Below are positions 1 to 7,381 of a DNA stretch of 14,521 bases, in pieces. The position numbers and the translations under genes were made by a program. Position 1 is the stretch's first letter. Every line of letters starts with the position of its first letter. Below the pieces are notes generated by a model. The model saw nothing but the letters and a program-made list of their open reading frames with translations. It was not told the DNA's origin and did no database searches. Where the stretch lies: positions 1 to 14,521 of the forward strand of contig ONVG01000017.1 of NCBI GenBank assembly GCA_900321195.1. Reading direction: 5' to 3'. The DNA comes from an uncultured Eubacteriales bacterium (GTDB taxonomy: Bacteria; Bacillota; Clostridia; Oscillospirales; Acutalibacteraceae).

Positions 1-893
1 CCTGATTGTATTTATTGAGTATAGTACCGGTTGTACTAAGGTTAAACGGAATATTAACTTTCATACCGAAACCGTAGTTAACATTTACTCGCTCATTACT
101 GCTGTTCTTTTTAAGATTGGTAGTCTTTATTGAAGTACTGTTAAACGGGAAAAATCCATAATCACCGGCTGTTACACTTTTTTTATCACTTCGCCAGTTA
201 GCAACACCATTTGCATCCAGAGTACCTACTTGCATATTGCTTCCATCGTAATATCTTGATGCATCGTAAGCCGAGTCGAATTTATAAGTTTTGGTACCAT
301 CTTCATTATTTACAATGTTAAACGGAAAACCGTTGCCAACAGAATACTTTGTCATGTACTCACTGTTGCTGTTTATAAAGGAATCACTGAATTGAGGAAG
401 TTCTATGTTACCGTTTCCCTGCGTGATAACCGTACTGCCGTCAGCATTTACTTTAAGCTTCCTGTCAACAAGACCCTGAACAGCCGCATTACCGTTATGT
501 GCCTTAGGAGCATTATTGGCACTTTCCCAGAAATTATTATAAACATCAGCATAAGAATAATTACTGTCGTGACCTTCCTTGTATGTATACTGAAACGGTG
601 TCTGTCCATCACCGTTGCCTCTGTTATCAATATCATCTGCCGTACCGTAGAAGTTACCGAGGTAAAGTGCAGGCACATTTGTACCGCTGTAATAATCTGA
701 TATTTTTCTGATCATACTTGTAATCGTACAGCCACGTCTCAGCATAGTAATACTTACCCTCAGCATCTTCGCCGTAAGCCTCGACCTCTGTCGGCTGAAT
801 AATTATGTTGTACGGCATCATGCCCAACAACAGCATCACCACAAGAGCCATTGCAACTCTTGATTTCAGTTTCAGCTTTCTAATAACAGTCAT
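1..893 (-). pseudogene. Secreted fibro-slime domain protein, frameshifted, C-terminal part outside window
   Basis: The reading frame starts at ATG 893 behind a GGAGGT ribosome binding site (902-907, 8-base spacer) and encodes a basic signal peptide (about residues 1-39) and then a mature start rich in Tyr and Asp. This frame stops near 654. The family-like sequence continues without a stop from 703 to the left edge in the +1 frame: K-I-S-D-Y-Y-S-G-T-N-V-P, L-G-N-F-Y-G, A-V-Q-G-L-V-D, F-F-P-F-N-S and G-F-G-M-K-V-N-I-P-F, about 235 residues. These phrases are typical of the fibro-slime (TIGR02148-like) proteins common in Ruminococcus; the DDDVWV-type core would lie beyond the window. The switch falls at a run of five A (703-707). 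Removing one A would restore a single frame, so this is either a recent frameshift or a sequencing error. Promoter, RBS and signal peptide are all intact. Likely role: exported cell-surface or matrix protein; exact function unknown. Confidence 0.8.
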
Positions 894-907
894 TACTATC
901 TACCTCC

Positions 908-1265
908 GATTTATATAACGATGATTATTATTATTCAAATATTTCACTAATACTTTCATCCGACTTCAACAATTTACTAAGATAATAACACTTTTATAAT
1001 ACTTTGTCAACATTATTTATGTAAAAAATATATAAAAAAATCATTCCTTTTTTGAAAAAACTTTAGAAAACGCTTTATTCATCGGTGTTTTAGATATTAA
1101 TAATTTTTTTTAAAATTTTTTTTGTCGTTTTTGACGAGAGATTTTAAATTTATTCTCATAAAAATCCGGTAAATTTATCGCCTTATTTTCAATAAAAAAC
1201 TCTTTACTTTATATAATTAAAATAGTAAAATTATATTATACTCATTTAATCCTGGAAGTGATGAT
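908..1265. other. AT-rich divergent intergenic region
   Basis: This stretch separates the leftward fibro-slime gene from the rightward lipoprotein gene. It is very AT-rich with long T and A runs (about 1021-1200). The leftward promoter at 982-1010 is clear. For the rightward gene I see only weak candidates: TTGACG at 1131 without a good -10 box, and TATAAT at 1212-1217 without a good -35 box. No gene or stable hairpin is evident. Confidence 0.5.
982..1010 (-). promoter_or_regulatory. Sigma-A type promoter of the fibro-slime gene
   Basis: On the minus strand TTGACA (1005-1010) is followed by a 17-base spacer and TATTAT (982-987). The -35 box is perfect and the -10 box matches 5 of 6. Transcription would begin near 975, giving a leader of about 80 bases before the GGAGGT site and ATG at 893. 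It is the best consensus promoter in the left part of the window, so the downstream gene is probably expressed. Confidence 0.8.
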
Positions 1266-3143
1266 ATGTCAGCAAAAAGCAGGGCACTCGCCCTTTTACT
1301 TATTATAATGTCTGTACTCCTATTTGCATCATGCAGCCCTAAAAAAGTTGAGAGCGCCGATATATGCACAACTCTCTCCATAGACAGCTCTTTTTCGGGA
1401 GCAAGAACTATCGTACTTACGTTCCCAGAAAGTATTGTCGCTCAGGGCTCGGACGGTGAGGCAAATCTTGATAAAGTCGTTCAGAAATACTGTCCAAGCT
1501 ATATGAGCTATGCAAAAAATACTACCAACGGAAAAATAAGCTACAGCTTTATGCTCGCATTTTCCTCAGCTCATGAGTATGTGGAGAAAACAACGGAAAT
1601 ATGCGGCACAAAAACAATAGTAAGCTTTTCCAATCCCGCTACCGTAATGGCTCACGGCTGGAAAATAGAAGAAAGCTTCCAAAGCTCCGACCTTATAAAA
1701 TGGATAGAAACAGGCGCTGAAAAAGAAGGCTTTACTACTCTTACATTCACTACCGCCGAATCACAGACCAATGTTTCACTCAACAACGACATACAGACAT
1801 CTCCGCCGCACATATATGTAAACCGTCTTGACGGCAGCCCGATAGAAAAAATACAGCTCACTACACTTAATCAGAAAAATGTCTTTGACAGAAAAATAGC
1901 TTTTACTATCTCGGACTCTACATATAAAAGCATCAAGGACAGTATTTCGGACTATTTTAAAAGCGTGACCGATAAATCCGCTTCATCTGCAGCTTGGACG
2001 GAAGAAAACAATTCCCACATATATACTGTACAGTTCAATGATGTTTCTATCAAAGAGCTTGAAGGCTATACAAACAAGCTTCTCAATACAGTGTACTGTG
2101 AGAGCGAATATAATGACAAATCTGTCGGCAGCACAGCCCTTGCAGAACAGAATTCATTTATAGAAACCCTCGACTTTTCAAGCTACATAGGAAACAGCAA
2201 CAGCAATGTTCCAGTTGAATTCACATACTCTGTTGACGGTTCAGCCGAACTGAGCGAATGTCAGATATATGACGGTGAGGAATGGACTCCCGCAATAGAC
2301 CTCCTCGATACAAACAAATACGGACATGTTTCCGCTGTAAAAATATCAGATTCTCATGTGCGTCTTAAAATAAATGACGGCAAGCAGTATGCAGCATCTT
2401 CTATAGATATAACGACCACGCCCATAGAAGACAACAAGCTCCAGAAATCCATAACCTTTAAATATGACATCGCTACAGGCGGAAACGAAGCCTCAGACTA
2501 TACAAAATCCTATTTCCAGAAATTAGACATAGGCGCTGTACAGTCTGTAGAGGGCGGAAAAAACACCTGCACCGTAACATTCAGCGGAACACCCGAAGAA
2601 CTAAACACAAAGATACCCGATATATTCGGCGCAAAAAGTATAATAAAAACCACCTCCGAAAATCAGTCCATGATGCTGCGCACAATGAAACACTATAAGG
2701 ATCACATGGATCTTTCTTCTCTTACAATAGGAAAAAATGTTGATATACCTATATATTACAGCATAAATAATCAGGCAGGCGATACAGTAAAGACATTTAA
2801 GCTGATATCAAAAGACCTTACAACTCAGAAAACTACAGAAACAAGATCCGACCTTAATAAAAATGAAAACGGCATGATAGTAATGCAGTTCACCTCACCC
2901 GATACCGATATAATATTCGATATCTCATCACCGAACATGACCGAAATAGTCTTCTGTATAATCATAGCCTCAATAGAGATAATCATTGCTGTTATAATGA
3001 TAATACTGCTCAGAAGAAAACCGCTTGCTCCCGGACTTGCATCCGGCACGATCAATTCCGGACTACCCGGAAGCAACGGAAACCCGCTTGCAATAAGAAA
3101 GAAAAAGGATAATATCATCAAAAAGAAGGACGGTACAAAATGA
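1266..3143 (+). CDS. Membrane-anchored lipoprotein with threefold internal repeat, function unknown
   Basis: The 625-residue product begins with a lipoprotein signal peptide ending in the lipobox F-A-S-C (Cys23). A hydrophobic segment at about 560-583 precedes a Lys/Arg-rich tail, so the body should be extracytoplasmic with a cytoplasmic C-terminus. The body seems to consist of three diverged copies of one unit, about 46-185, 207-385 and 392-545. Each has a strand like R-K-I-A-F-T or K-S-I-T-F-K, an amphipathic stretch with Tyr, then a phrase such as I-Y-T-V-Q-F or T-C-T-V-T-F followed by a Glu-rich helix. Copies 2 and 3 also share L-D-F-S-S-Y-I-G and M-D-L-S-S-L-T-I-G. I recognise no catalytic motif; a distant LppM-like fold is only a guess. 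A GGAAG site (1254-1258, 7-base spacer) supports this start. It overlaps the next gene by four bases (ATGA), implying translational coupling. Confidence 0.8.
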   Translation: MSAKSRALALLLIIMSVLLFASCSPKKVESADICTTLSIDSSFSGARTIVLTFPESIVAQGSDGEANLDKVVQKYCPSYMSYAKNTTNGKISYSFMLAFSSAHEYVEKTTEICGTKTIVSFSNPATVMAHGWKIEESFQSSDLIKWIETGAEKEGFTTLTFTTAESQTNVSLNNDIQTSPPHIYVNRLDGSPIEKIQLTTLNQKNVFDRKIAFTISDSTYKSIKDSISDYFKSVTDKSASSAAWTEENNSHIYTVQFNDVSIKELEGYTNKLLNTVYCESEYNDKSVGSTALAEQNSFIETLDFSSYIGNSNSNVPVEFTYSVDGSAELSECQIYDGEEWTPAIDLLDTNKYGHVSAVKISDSHVRLKINDGKQYAASSIDITTTPIEDNKLQKSITFKYDIATGGNEASDYTKSYFQKLDIGAVQSVEGGKNTCTVTFSGTPEELNTKIPDIFGAKSIIKTTSENQSMMLRTMKHYKDHMDLSSLTIGKNVDIPIYYSINNQAGDTVKTFKLISKDLTTQKTTETRSDLNKNENGMIVMQFTSPDTDIIFDISSPNMTEIVFCIIIASIEIIIAVIMIILLRRKPLAPGLASGTINSGLPGSNGNPLAIRKKKDNIIKKKDGTK

Positions 3144-3796
3144 CAAAGCTCTGCATATTTGACCTTGACGGAACACTTATAAATTCGCTTTCCGACCTTG
3201 CAGGCGCTATGAACCATGCGCTTGAAAAAAACGGATTTGCTCCGCATGAGACCGAAAAATACCGCATGATGGTCGGCAGCGGTGCAGCTGTACTGGCGGA
3301 AAGAGCCATGAATACAGACTCTCCCGATGAAGATACAAAACAAAGGATACTCTCGGATTTCTCGGAATATTACCGCTCACACTGTCTTGATAACACGCTG
3401 CCCTACGACAATATAAACGAGCTTCTTGATACTCTTGATGAAAAGGGTATTCTGTATGCTGTAAACTCCAATAAACCCGATAAATTCTCGAACTACATAG
3501 TAAACTCGCTTTTTCCCGAAAAGCATTTTTCATGCGTTATCGGCAAGCGTGACGGATTTGAGAGAAAGCCTGCGCCCGACGGGATACGAGAGATACAGCG
3601 AATAACAGGTATAGCAGATGATGAATGTATGTATATCGGTGACAGTGATGTTGATGTCTATACCGCAAAAAATGCAGGGATTAAATTCTGCGGCGCAGAA
3701 TGGGGATTTCGCGGCGCAGCAGAGCTTGAAAAAGCCGGAGCAGAACATATCGCAAAAAATACCGATGAACTTCTTGCATATATACTCGGTAACTGA
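3140..3796 (+). CDS. HAD-superfamily phosphatase, phosphoglycolate phosphatase-like
   Basis: The protein has 218 residues, normal for Gph/PpaX-type HAD hydrolases. Motif I is D-L-D-G-T-L (nucleophile Asp8, acid/base Asp10); a helical cap follows at about 15-85. Motif II is V-N-S-N-K (Ser110), motif III Lys143 in R-K-P-A-P-D, and motif IV G-D-S-D-V-D (Asp168, Asp172), so all catalytic positions are present. Members dephosphorylate small phosphorylated metabolites such as 2-phosphoglycolate or pyrophosphate using Mg2+; the real substrate cannot be told from sequence. Its ATG overlaps the stop of the preceding lipoprotein gene as ATGA, so the two are co-translated. A hairpin (3806-3839) follows the stop. 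It should be cytoplasmic. Confidence 0.9.
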   Translation: MTKLCIFDLDGTLINSLSDLAGAMNHALEKNGFAPHETEKYRMMVGSGAAVLAERAMNTDSPDEDTKQRILSDFSEYYRSHCLDNTLPYDNINELLDTLDEKGILYAVNSNKPDKFSNYIVNSLFPEKHFSCVIGKRDGFERKPAPDGIREIQRITGIADDECMYIGDSDVDVYTAKNAGIKFCGAEWGFRGAAELEKAGAEHIAKNTDELLAYILGN

Positions 3797-3805
3797 ACCG
3801 CTAAA

Positions 3806-3839
3806 AATGCCGCATGACACTAAGATGTTATGCGGCATT
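3806..3839 (+). terminator. Hairpin after the HAD phosphatase gene
   Basis: AATGCCGCAT (3806-3815) pairs perfectly with ATGCGGCATT (3830-3839). The stem extends inward by GACA/TGTT with one G-T wobble, leaving a 6-base loop. No T-run follows on the plus strand, but an A-run (3803-3807) precedes it. It may therefore be an imperfect terminator or an mRNA 3'-end stabiliser placed before queH. Confidence 0.55.
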
Positions 3840-3893
3840 ACAGTTATGATATGACTTTGACGATAAAAATATAAAAGGAAATGTGATGCTTAC

Positions 3894-4523
3894 ATGAAAC
3901 AGACACCCAAAACAAACTATCAGTTAGTTCTCGACAAGACAATACAGGATATAACAAGCTCCGGAAAACGTCCTTCTCTCCTTCTCCACGCCTGCTGCGC
4001 TCCATGCAGCAGCTATGTGCTTGAATATCTTACACAGTATTTCGATATTACAGTTTTCTACTATAACCCTAATATCTCTCCCGAAAGTGAATACAGATAC
4101 CGCACGGAAGAAGTACAGCGGCTTATACGTGAATTCAAACCGGAAGTAAAATTCATAGAGGGAGAATATGAGCCGCAGCGTTTTTATGAAATGGCAAAGG
4201 GACTTGAAAAAGAGCCTGAACGCGGCGCAAGATGCCTCAAATGCTACAGACTTCGTTTGGAGGAAAGCGCAAAGGCCGCCTTAAAAGGCGGCTTCGACTA
4301 CTTCACTACAACACTTTCCATAAGTCCTCAGAAAGACAGTCAGGTACTGAATTCTATCGGCAAAGAGGTAAGCGATATATACAATATTCCCTACCTGTTT
4401 TCAGATTTCAAGAAACGCGGGGGATACAAACGTTCTATAGAGCTTTCCGCACAGTTCAGTCTTTACCGTCAGAATTTCTGCGGCTGCGTATTCTCAAAAA
4501 CAGCCGGCTCGGATGACAAATGA
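3894..4523 (+). CDS. queH: Epoxyqueuosine reductase QueH
   Basis: This 209-residue protein matches the QueH (former DUF208) family, which reduces epoxyqueuosine to queuosine in the tRNA anticodon wobble position and replaces the unrelated QueG. The expected cysteine clusters are all visible: H-A-C-C-A-P-C-S (Cys34, 35, 38), C-L-K-C-Y-R-L-R (Cys114, 117) and F-C-G-C near the end (Cys196, 198). The substrate-region phrase K-K-R-G-G-Y-K-R-S is present at 173-181. These cysteines hold the Fe-S cluster and catalytic metal site in characterised members. AAAGGAA (3874-3880) lies 13 bases before the ATG, a longish gap, but other nearby ATGs (3881, 3886) stop at once. The gene ends one base before the converging M23 gene. 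Confidence 0.93.
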   Translation: MKQTPKTNYQLVLDKTIQDITSSGKRPSLLLHACCAPCSSYVLEYLTQYFDITVFYYNPNISPESEYRYRTEEVQRLIREFKPEVKFIEGEYEPQRFYEMAKGLEKEPERGARCLKCYRLRLEESAKAALKGGFDYFTTTLSISPQKDSQVLNSIGKEVSDIYNIPYLFSDFKKRGGYKRSIELSAQFSLYRQNFCGCVFSKTAGSDDK

Positions 4524-4524
4524 A

Positions 4525-5256
4525 TCATCTTTTCTCGTCAAAAAGACTTTCAAGGTCAATATATCCGTCGCCCTTTTTGACTTCAACGTGTATATGGCCT
4601 TCATCAAGCAGCTCACAGGGAACTATACCCGAATAACCGATAGTGTCCCCCGCCTTTACCTCGTTTCCTATATGGACGACAGGCGTTTCCGAAAGACCGC
4701 AATACTTTATCTTGTATTCCCTGCCCTCAACAGTCACTGCATTGCCGTACATATAGCTCTTGTCAACAGCCGTTACAACGCCGTCTGTAGCGGAATGGAC
4801 AGCCGTTCCCTCAGCAGCGCTGATATCAACGCCTTTATGAACACGCCAGTCGGACGTTGTTTTTGAATACACGGGTACTGTCGGGCTGAACTTCTTTATG
4901 ACCTCGCCTGTTTCTATCGGAAAGGCAGGGTCGCCCTGACCTTCATAGGTGTTCACAGGCGCAGCTTTGCTTTCATCCGCTTCACTTTTTTCATCAGGTA
5001 TATCGGAGCTTTCCTCCGTACTGCTTTCGGCGCTGCTTTCGTCAGTCTGTTTTTTATCTTCGTCAGACTTGCTGTATTCCTCTCCGCTTACGTCATTGCC
5101 TGTCTGAACATCAGATGCGGAAGATACATCACTGTCCGGCTTGTATTCAACAACACTTCCGTAAGTAGTCCATGCGGCTGCGGCGACACTCACTACACAT
5201 ATTGCCAAAGCAATATAAAACCCCGTATTTTTCTTTGCACTCTTATCCTTGTTCAT
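4525..5256 (-). CDS. SpoIIQ-like M23 (LytM) metallopeptidase, membrane anchored
   Basis: I start this gene at ATG 5256 (243 residues). The frame is open further back to 5343, but GGAGGTG at 5269-5275 fits 5256 and the longer form would run through the fabV terminator. The product has a short cytoplasmic N-terminus, one transmembrane helix (about 12-34), a long Ser/Asp/Glu-rich linker (38-108) and a C-terminal LytM domain. Zinc ligands appear intact: H-K-G-V-D (His140, Asp144) and H-I-H (His221, His223). The phrase V-Y-S-K-T-T-S-D-W-R-V-H resembles SpoIIQ, the forespore membrane protein that pairs with SpoIIIAH. A general cell-wall endopeptidase is the alternative. The tail-to-tail gap with queH is one base, leaving no room for a separate terminator. 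Confidence 0.85.
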   Translation of the reverse strand: MNKDKSAKKNTGFYIALAICVVSVAAAAWTTYGSVVEYKPDSDVSSASDVQTGNDVSGEEYSKSDEDKKQTDESSAESSTEESSDIPDEKSEADESKAAPVNTYEGQGDPAFPIETGEVIKKFSPTVPVYSKTTSDWRVHKGVDISAAEGTAVHSATDGVVTAVDKSYMYGNAVTVEGREYKIKYCGLSETPVVHIGNEVKAGDTIGYSGIVPCELLDEGHIHVEVKKGDGYIDLESLFDEKR

Positions 5257-5280
5257 AATATAACAATACACCTCCGTGAT

Positions 5281-5309
5281 TATTATTACCGTCATAAACA
5301 AAAATATTC
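5281..5309 (-). promoter_or_regulatory. Candidate sigma-F-like promoter of the M23 gene
   Basis: On the minus strand GGTAATAATA (5281-5290) fits every position of the sigma-F -10 consensus GGNRANAWTW. GAATA (5305-5309) fits 4 of 5 positions of GYWTA, with a 14-base spacer. No good sigma-A boxes are seen in the same interval. A start about 7 bases downstream would leave almost no leader before GGAGG, which weakens the call. Confidence 0.3.
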
Positions 5310-5315
5310 GAGCGC

Positions 5316-5357
5316 AAAAAAAGCTCAAAGTTTCGATAAACAAAACTTTGAGCTTTT
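5316..5357 (-). terminator. Intrinsic terminator of fabV
   Basis: A perfect 15-bp stem (5319-5333 with 5343-5357) encloses a 9-base loop. On the minus strand it runs into seven T (5316-5322 complement), directly after the fabV stop at 5375. A shorter T stretch follows on the plus strand as well, so weak bidirectional action is possible. It separates fabV from the M23 gene. Confidence 0.9.
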
Positions 5358-5374
5358 ATTTTATTTATTAAATA

Positions 5375-6550
5375 TTATACTATGCTTGCTATAGACCTTT
5401 CTGCATCGGTATCAGCCTCATAGTCTATGCCGTCAGCTTCAAAACCGAAAAGTCTGTAGAAATCCTTGTAATATCCGTCAAGATCGGCGTGTGTGTCAAG
5501 GTTATCGCTGTTTATCTCTTCCCAGAGCTTCTTCACTTCTGTCTGTATCTCGTCCTGCATTTCAAGGTCATCGAGTCTTATCCTGTTTTCGCTGTCTGTA
5601 ATAACAGACTCTCCGTAAAGCTTTTCGTTCATAAGTCTGTACATCTGCTCGATACAGCCCTCATGTACGTTATGCTCCTTCATTACTTTATAGAGTATCG
5701 ATATATAAAGCGGAACTATCGGTATAGCTGCGCTAGACTGTGTGACAAGCGCCTTATTTACCGAAATGTATGCACGTACACCGCCCTCGGCAGTCATCTG
5801 CTTTGCAGTTTCAAAAAGATGATCCTTTGCCTTTCCTATTGAACCGTCTGCATACATCGGGTGTGTTATGTCGGGACCTATATATGAATATGCTACCGTA
5901 ACGGCATTATCCTCTATAGCGTCAGCCGCCTTGAGAGCATCTATCCAGTCCTTCCAGTCCTCTCCGCCCATTACCTTTACTGTAGCCTGTATCTCCTCAT
6001 CACTTGCAGGCTCTACGGTTATATCGCTTACAACACGGTTTTTAAGGTCTATAGTCTTGTTTGTATAAGGCTCGCCTACAGTTTTGAGTACGGATGTGTA
6101 CATAGTGCCGTCAGCCGTTGTTCTTCTCGGTGCGGCAAGACTGTAAACCACCATATCGACCTTTCCGATATCCTTCTTTATAAGCCTGATAGTCTGTTCC
6201 TTTATCTCCTTTGAGTAAGCATCGCCGTTTACAGTCTTTGCGTAAAGACCGTCAGCATTTGCAAACTCCTCAAAAGCAGCTGTATTGTACCAGCCTGAGC
6301 TTGCAGTCCTTGCGCCGCTTGCAGGCTTATCAAAAATAACGCCTACAGTCGCAGCTCCGAAGGAATATGCGGCAGTTATCCTTGATGCAAGGCCGTAACC
6401 CATAGATGCGCCTACAACAAGGACTTTTTTTGGTCCCTGAGCATGTTTATGAGCCTTGACATACTCTATCTGCTCACGCACTATCTCCCTGCATCCGTCC
6501 GGATGTGCAGTAGTACAGATAAATCCTCTTACTTTAGGTTTTATTACCAT
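5375..6550 (-). CDS. fabV: Trans-2-enoyl-CoA / enoyl-ACP reductase, FabV/TER family
   Basis: The 391-residue protein has the usual length and order of FabV/TER. The N-terminus is M-V-I-K-P-K-V-R-G-F-I-C-T-T-A-H-P. The NADH-binding glycine motif G-A-S-M-G-Y-G-L-A is at 47-55. The catalytic pair follows the Y-x8-K spacing (Tyr233 in P-M-Y-A-D-G-S-I, Lys242). A C-terminal Y-K-D-F-Y-R-L-F-G-F segment (361-370) is also typical. It reduces trans-2-enoyl thioesters with NADH, either in type II fatty acid synthesis or, as TER, in crotonyl-CoA reduction. Sequence alone does not decide between these. GGAGAGG (6558-6564) lies 7 bases before the ATG. It has its own promoter (6585-6613) and ends at the terminator 5316-5357, so it is probably monocistronic. 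Confidence 0.95.
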   Translation of the reverse strand: MVIKPKVRGFICTTAHPDGCREIVREQIEYVKAHKHAQGPKKVLVVGASMGYGLASRITAAYSFGAATVGVIFDKPASGARTASSGWYNTAAFEEFANADGLYAKTVNGDAYSKEIKEQTIRLIKKDIGKVDMVVYSLAAPRRTTADGTMYTSVLKTVGEPYTNKTIDLKNRVVSDITVEPASDEEIQATVKVMGGEDWKDWIDALKAADAIEDNAVTVAYSYIGPDITHPMYADGSIGKAKDHLFETAKQMTAEGGVRAYISVNKALVTQSSAAIPIVPLYISILYKVMKEHNVHEGCIEQMYRLMNEKLYGESVITDSENRIRLDDLEMQDEIQTEVKKLWEEINSDNLDTHADLDGYYKDFYRLFGFEADGIDYEADTDAERSIASIV

Positions 6551-6584
6551 AGAGTTTCCTCTCCTTAAAATTTATTGTACTTTG

Positions 6585-6613
6585 ATTTTACCACAAAATA
6601 ATTATTTTGTACA
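6585..6613 (-). promoter_or_regulatory. fabV promoter with extended -10 box
   Basis: On the minus strand TGTACA (6608-6613, 4 of 6 to consensus), a 17-base spacer and TAAAAT (6585-6590) are preceded by TGG, giving an extended -10 element. The leader is about 30 bases to the fabV ATG at 6550. The upstream lipoprotein gene stops at 6622, so the promoter fills the gap between them. Confidence 0.6.
6593..6610. promoter_or_regulatory. Perfect 18-bp palindrome inside the fabV promoter, candidate operator
   Basis: ACAAAATAATTATTTTGT is its own reverse complement over 18 bases. It occupies the spacer between the proposed -35 and -10 boxes and touches the -35 box. A dimeric repressor bound here would block RNA polymerase. 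The half-site ACAAAATAA does not match the FabT, FapR or Rex sites I know; the Rex TTGT/ACAA order is inverted here. Confidence 0.5.
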
Positions 6614-6621
6614 CTCTTTAT

Positions 6622-7380
6622 TCAGACTAATTTTTTATATTTTCCGTTCTGAGATATATCAGCCTGCCATATCTCATTGCTGCCGTCAACAGTTCCGTAG
6701 AATGACTGACATATCCTTATACCGTCCATGAATTCTATCTTAGGCATTATCTTATAGCATTTTTTGCCGTCGATATCCACAAGTTTGTCTGCGACCTCGA
6801 AAATATACTTTGATATATCATGTTCAAGGGAAAGCGACTTTTCATGCTCCGCCAATACCGTAAGTATCTCGTTAGGCGTTACCTTTGCGCCGGGATAAAG
6901 CTCTTCAAGGCTCTTATCCGTATCTGCGCTGCTTGTTACCTCCGCATAATCGCCTATCCATGTCTTTTTGAGTATATCCGAGCCGTCACAGGACACAAGA
7001 CAGTTAGTGCCGACAAATATCTTTTTATTCGCAGCTTCTATGTAAGGATAGACGGAATAATATTTCTCTGATACATAATCTATAGTTCCGAAATAAAGCT
7101 TTTTGTAGTCCTTCATGCTCTGCGGAAGATATGTTTCCTTCATGCTCATTTTATCGAGCATTTCGCAGGCTTCTTTAAAGCTGATACTTTCTTCGGGTGC
7201 GGAAGGCTCTCCTGCGTCCTTCCTTTCAATAAAGACCTTGCTTTCTTCTGTTGAAGAAGCTGTATTCTGTTTGTTATCATCTGAGCTGTTGTCATTCTGT
7301 GAACAGCCGCACAGTCCGAGTGAAAATACAAGCAAAAGTGCTGTCAACACCCTGACTGCTCCGGATCTGCCGAATTTCAT
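6622..7380 (-). CDS. Small lipoprotein of unknown function, last gene of the ProX-RlmA operon
   Basis: The 252-residue product has a lipoprotein signal peptide with lipobox L-C-G-C (Cys26). An Asn/Ser/Glu-rich linker (27-65) and one globular domain (about 70-252) follow, with short strand-like phrases such as L-Y-F-G-T-I-D-Y-V and Q-S-F-Y-G-T-V-D-G. I do not recognise the domain and see no catalytic motif. It should sit on the outer face of the cytoplasmic membrane. The ATG lies one base after the TAA of the methyltransferase gene. Its GGAGG site (7388-7392, 7-base spacer) is inside the last codons of that gene, so translation is coupled. No strong terminator follows before the fabV promoter, so read-through into fabV is possible. 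Confidence 0.8.
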   Translation of the reverse strand: MKFGRSGAVRVLTALLLVFSLGLCGCSQNDNSSDDNKQNTASSTEESKVFIERKDAGEPSAPEESISFKEACEMLDKMSMKETYLPQSMKDYKKLYFGTIDYVSEKYYSVYPYIEAANKKIFVGTNCLVSCDGSDILKKTWIGDYAEVTSSADTDKSLEELYPGAKVTPNEILTVLAEHEKSLSLEHDISKYIFEVADKLVDIDGKKCYKIMPKIEFMDGIRICQSFYGTVDGSNEIWQADISQNGKYKKLV

Positions 7381-7381
7381 T

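Noticed and set aside
448..678. Open frame on the minus strand inside the fibro-slime region
   Set aside because: It lies in the third frame. The family-like sequence runs in the frame through 703, so this is a shadow.
700..712. Programmed ribosomal frameshifting to restore the fibro-slime frame
   Set aside because: A +1 shift would be needed, but CAG AAA AAT has no slippery heptamer, stop codon or downstream knot typical of known +1 or -1 sites.
4275..4292. GCCGCCTT/AAGGCGGC hairpin
   Set aside because: It lies inside conserved queH coding sequence and is not followed by a T-run; best explained by the encoded residues.
5257..5343. Longer N-terminus for the M23 protein from ATG 5343
   Set aside because: It would start inside the fabV terminator stem and has no ribosome binding site, whereas 5256 has GGAGGTG upstream and a normal membrane anchor.
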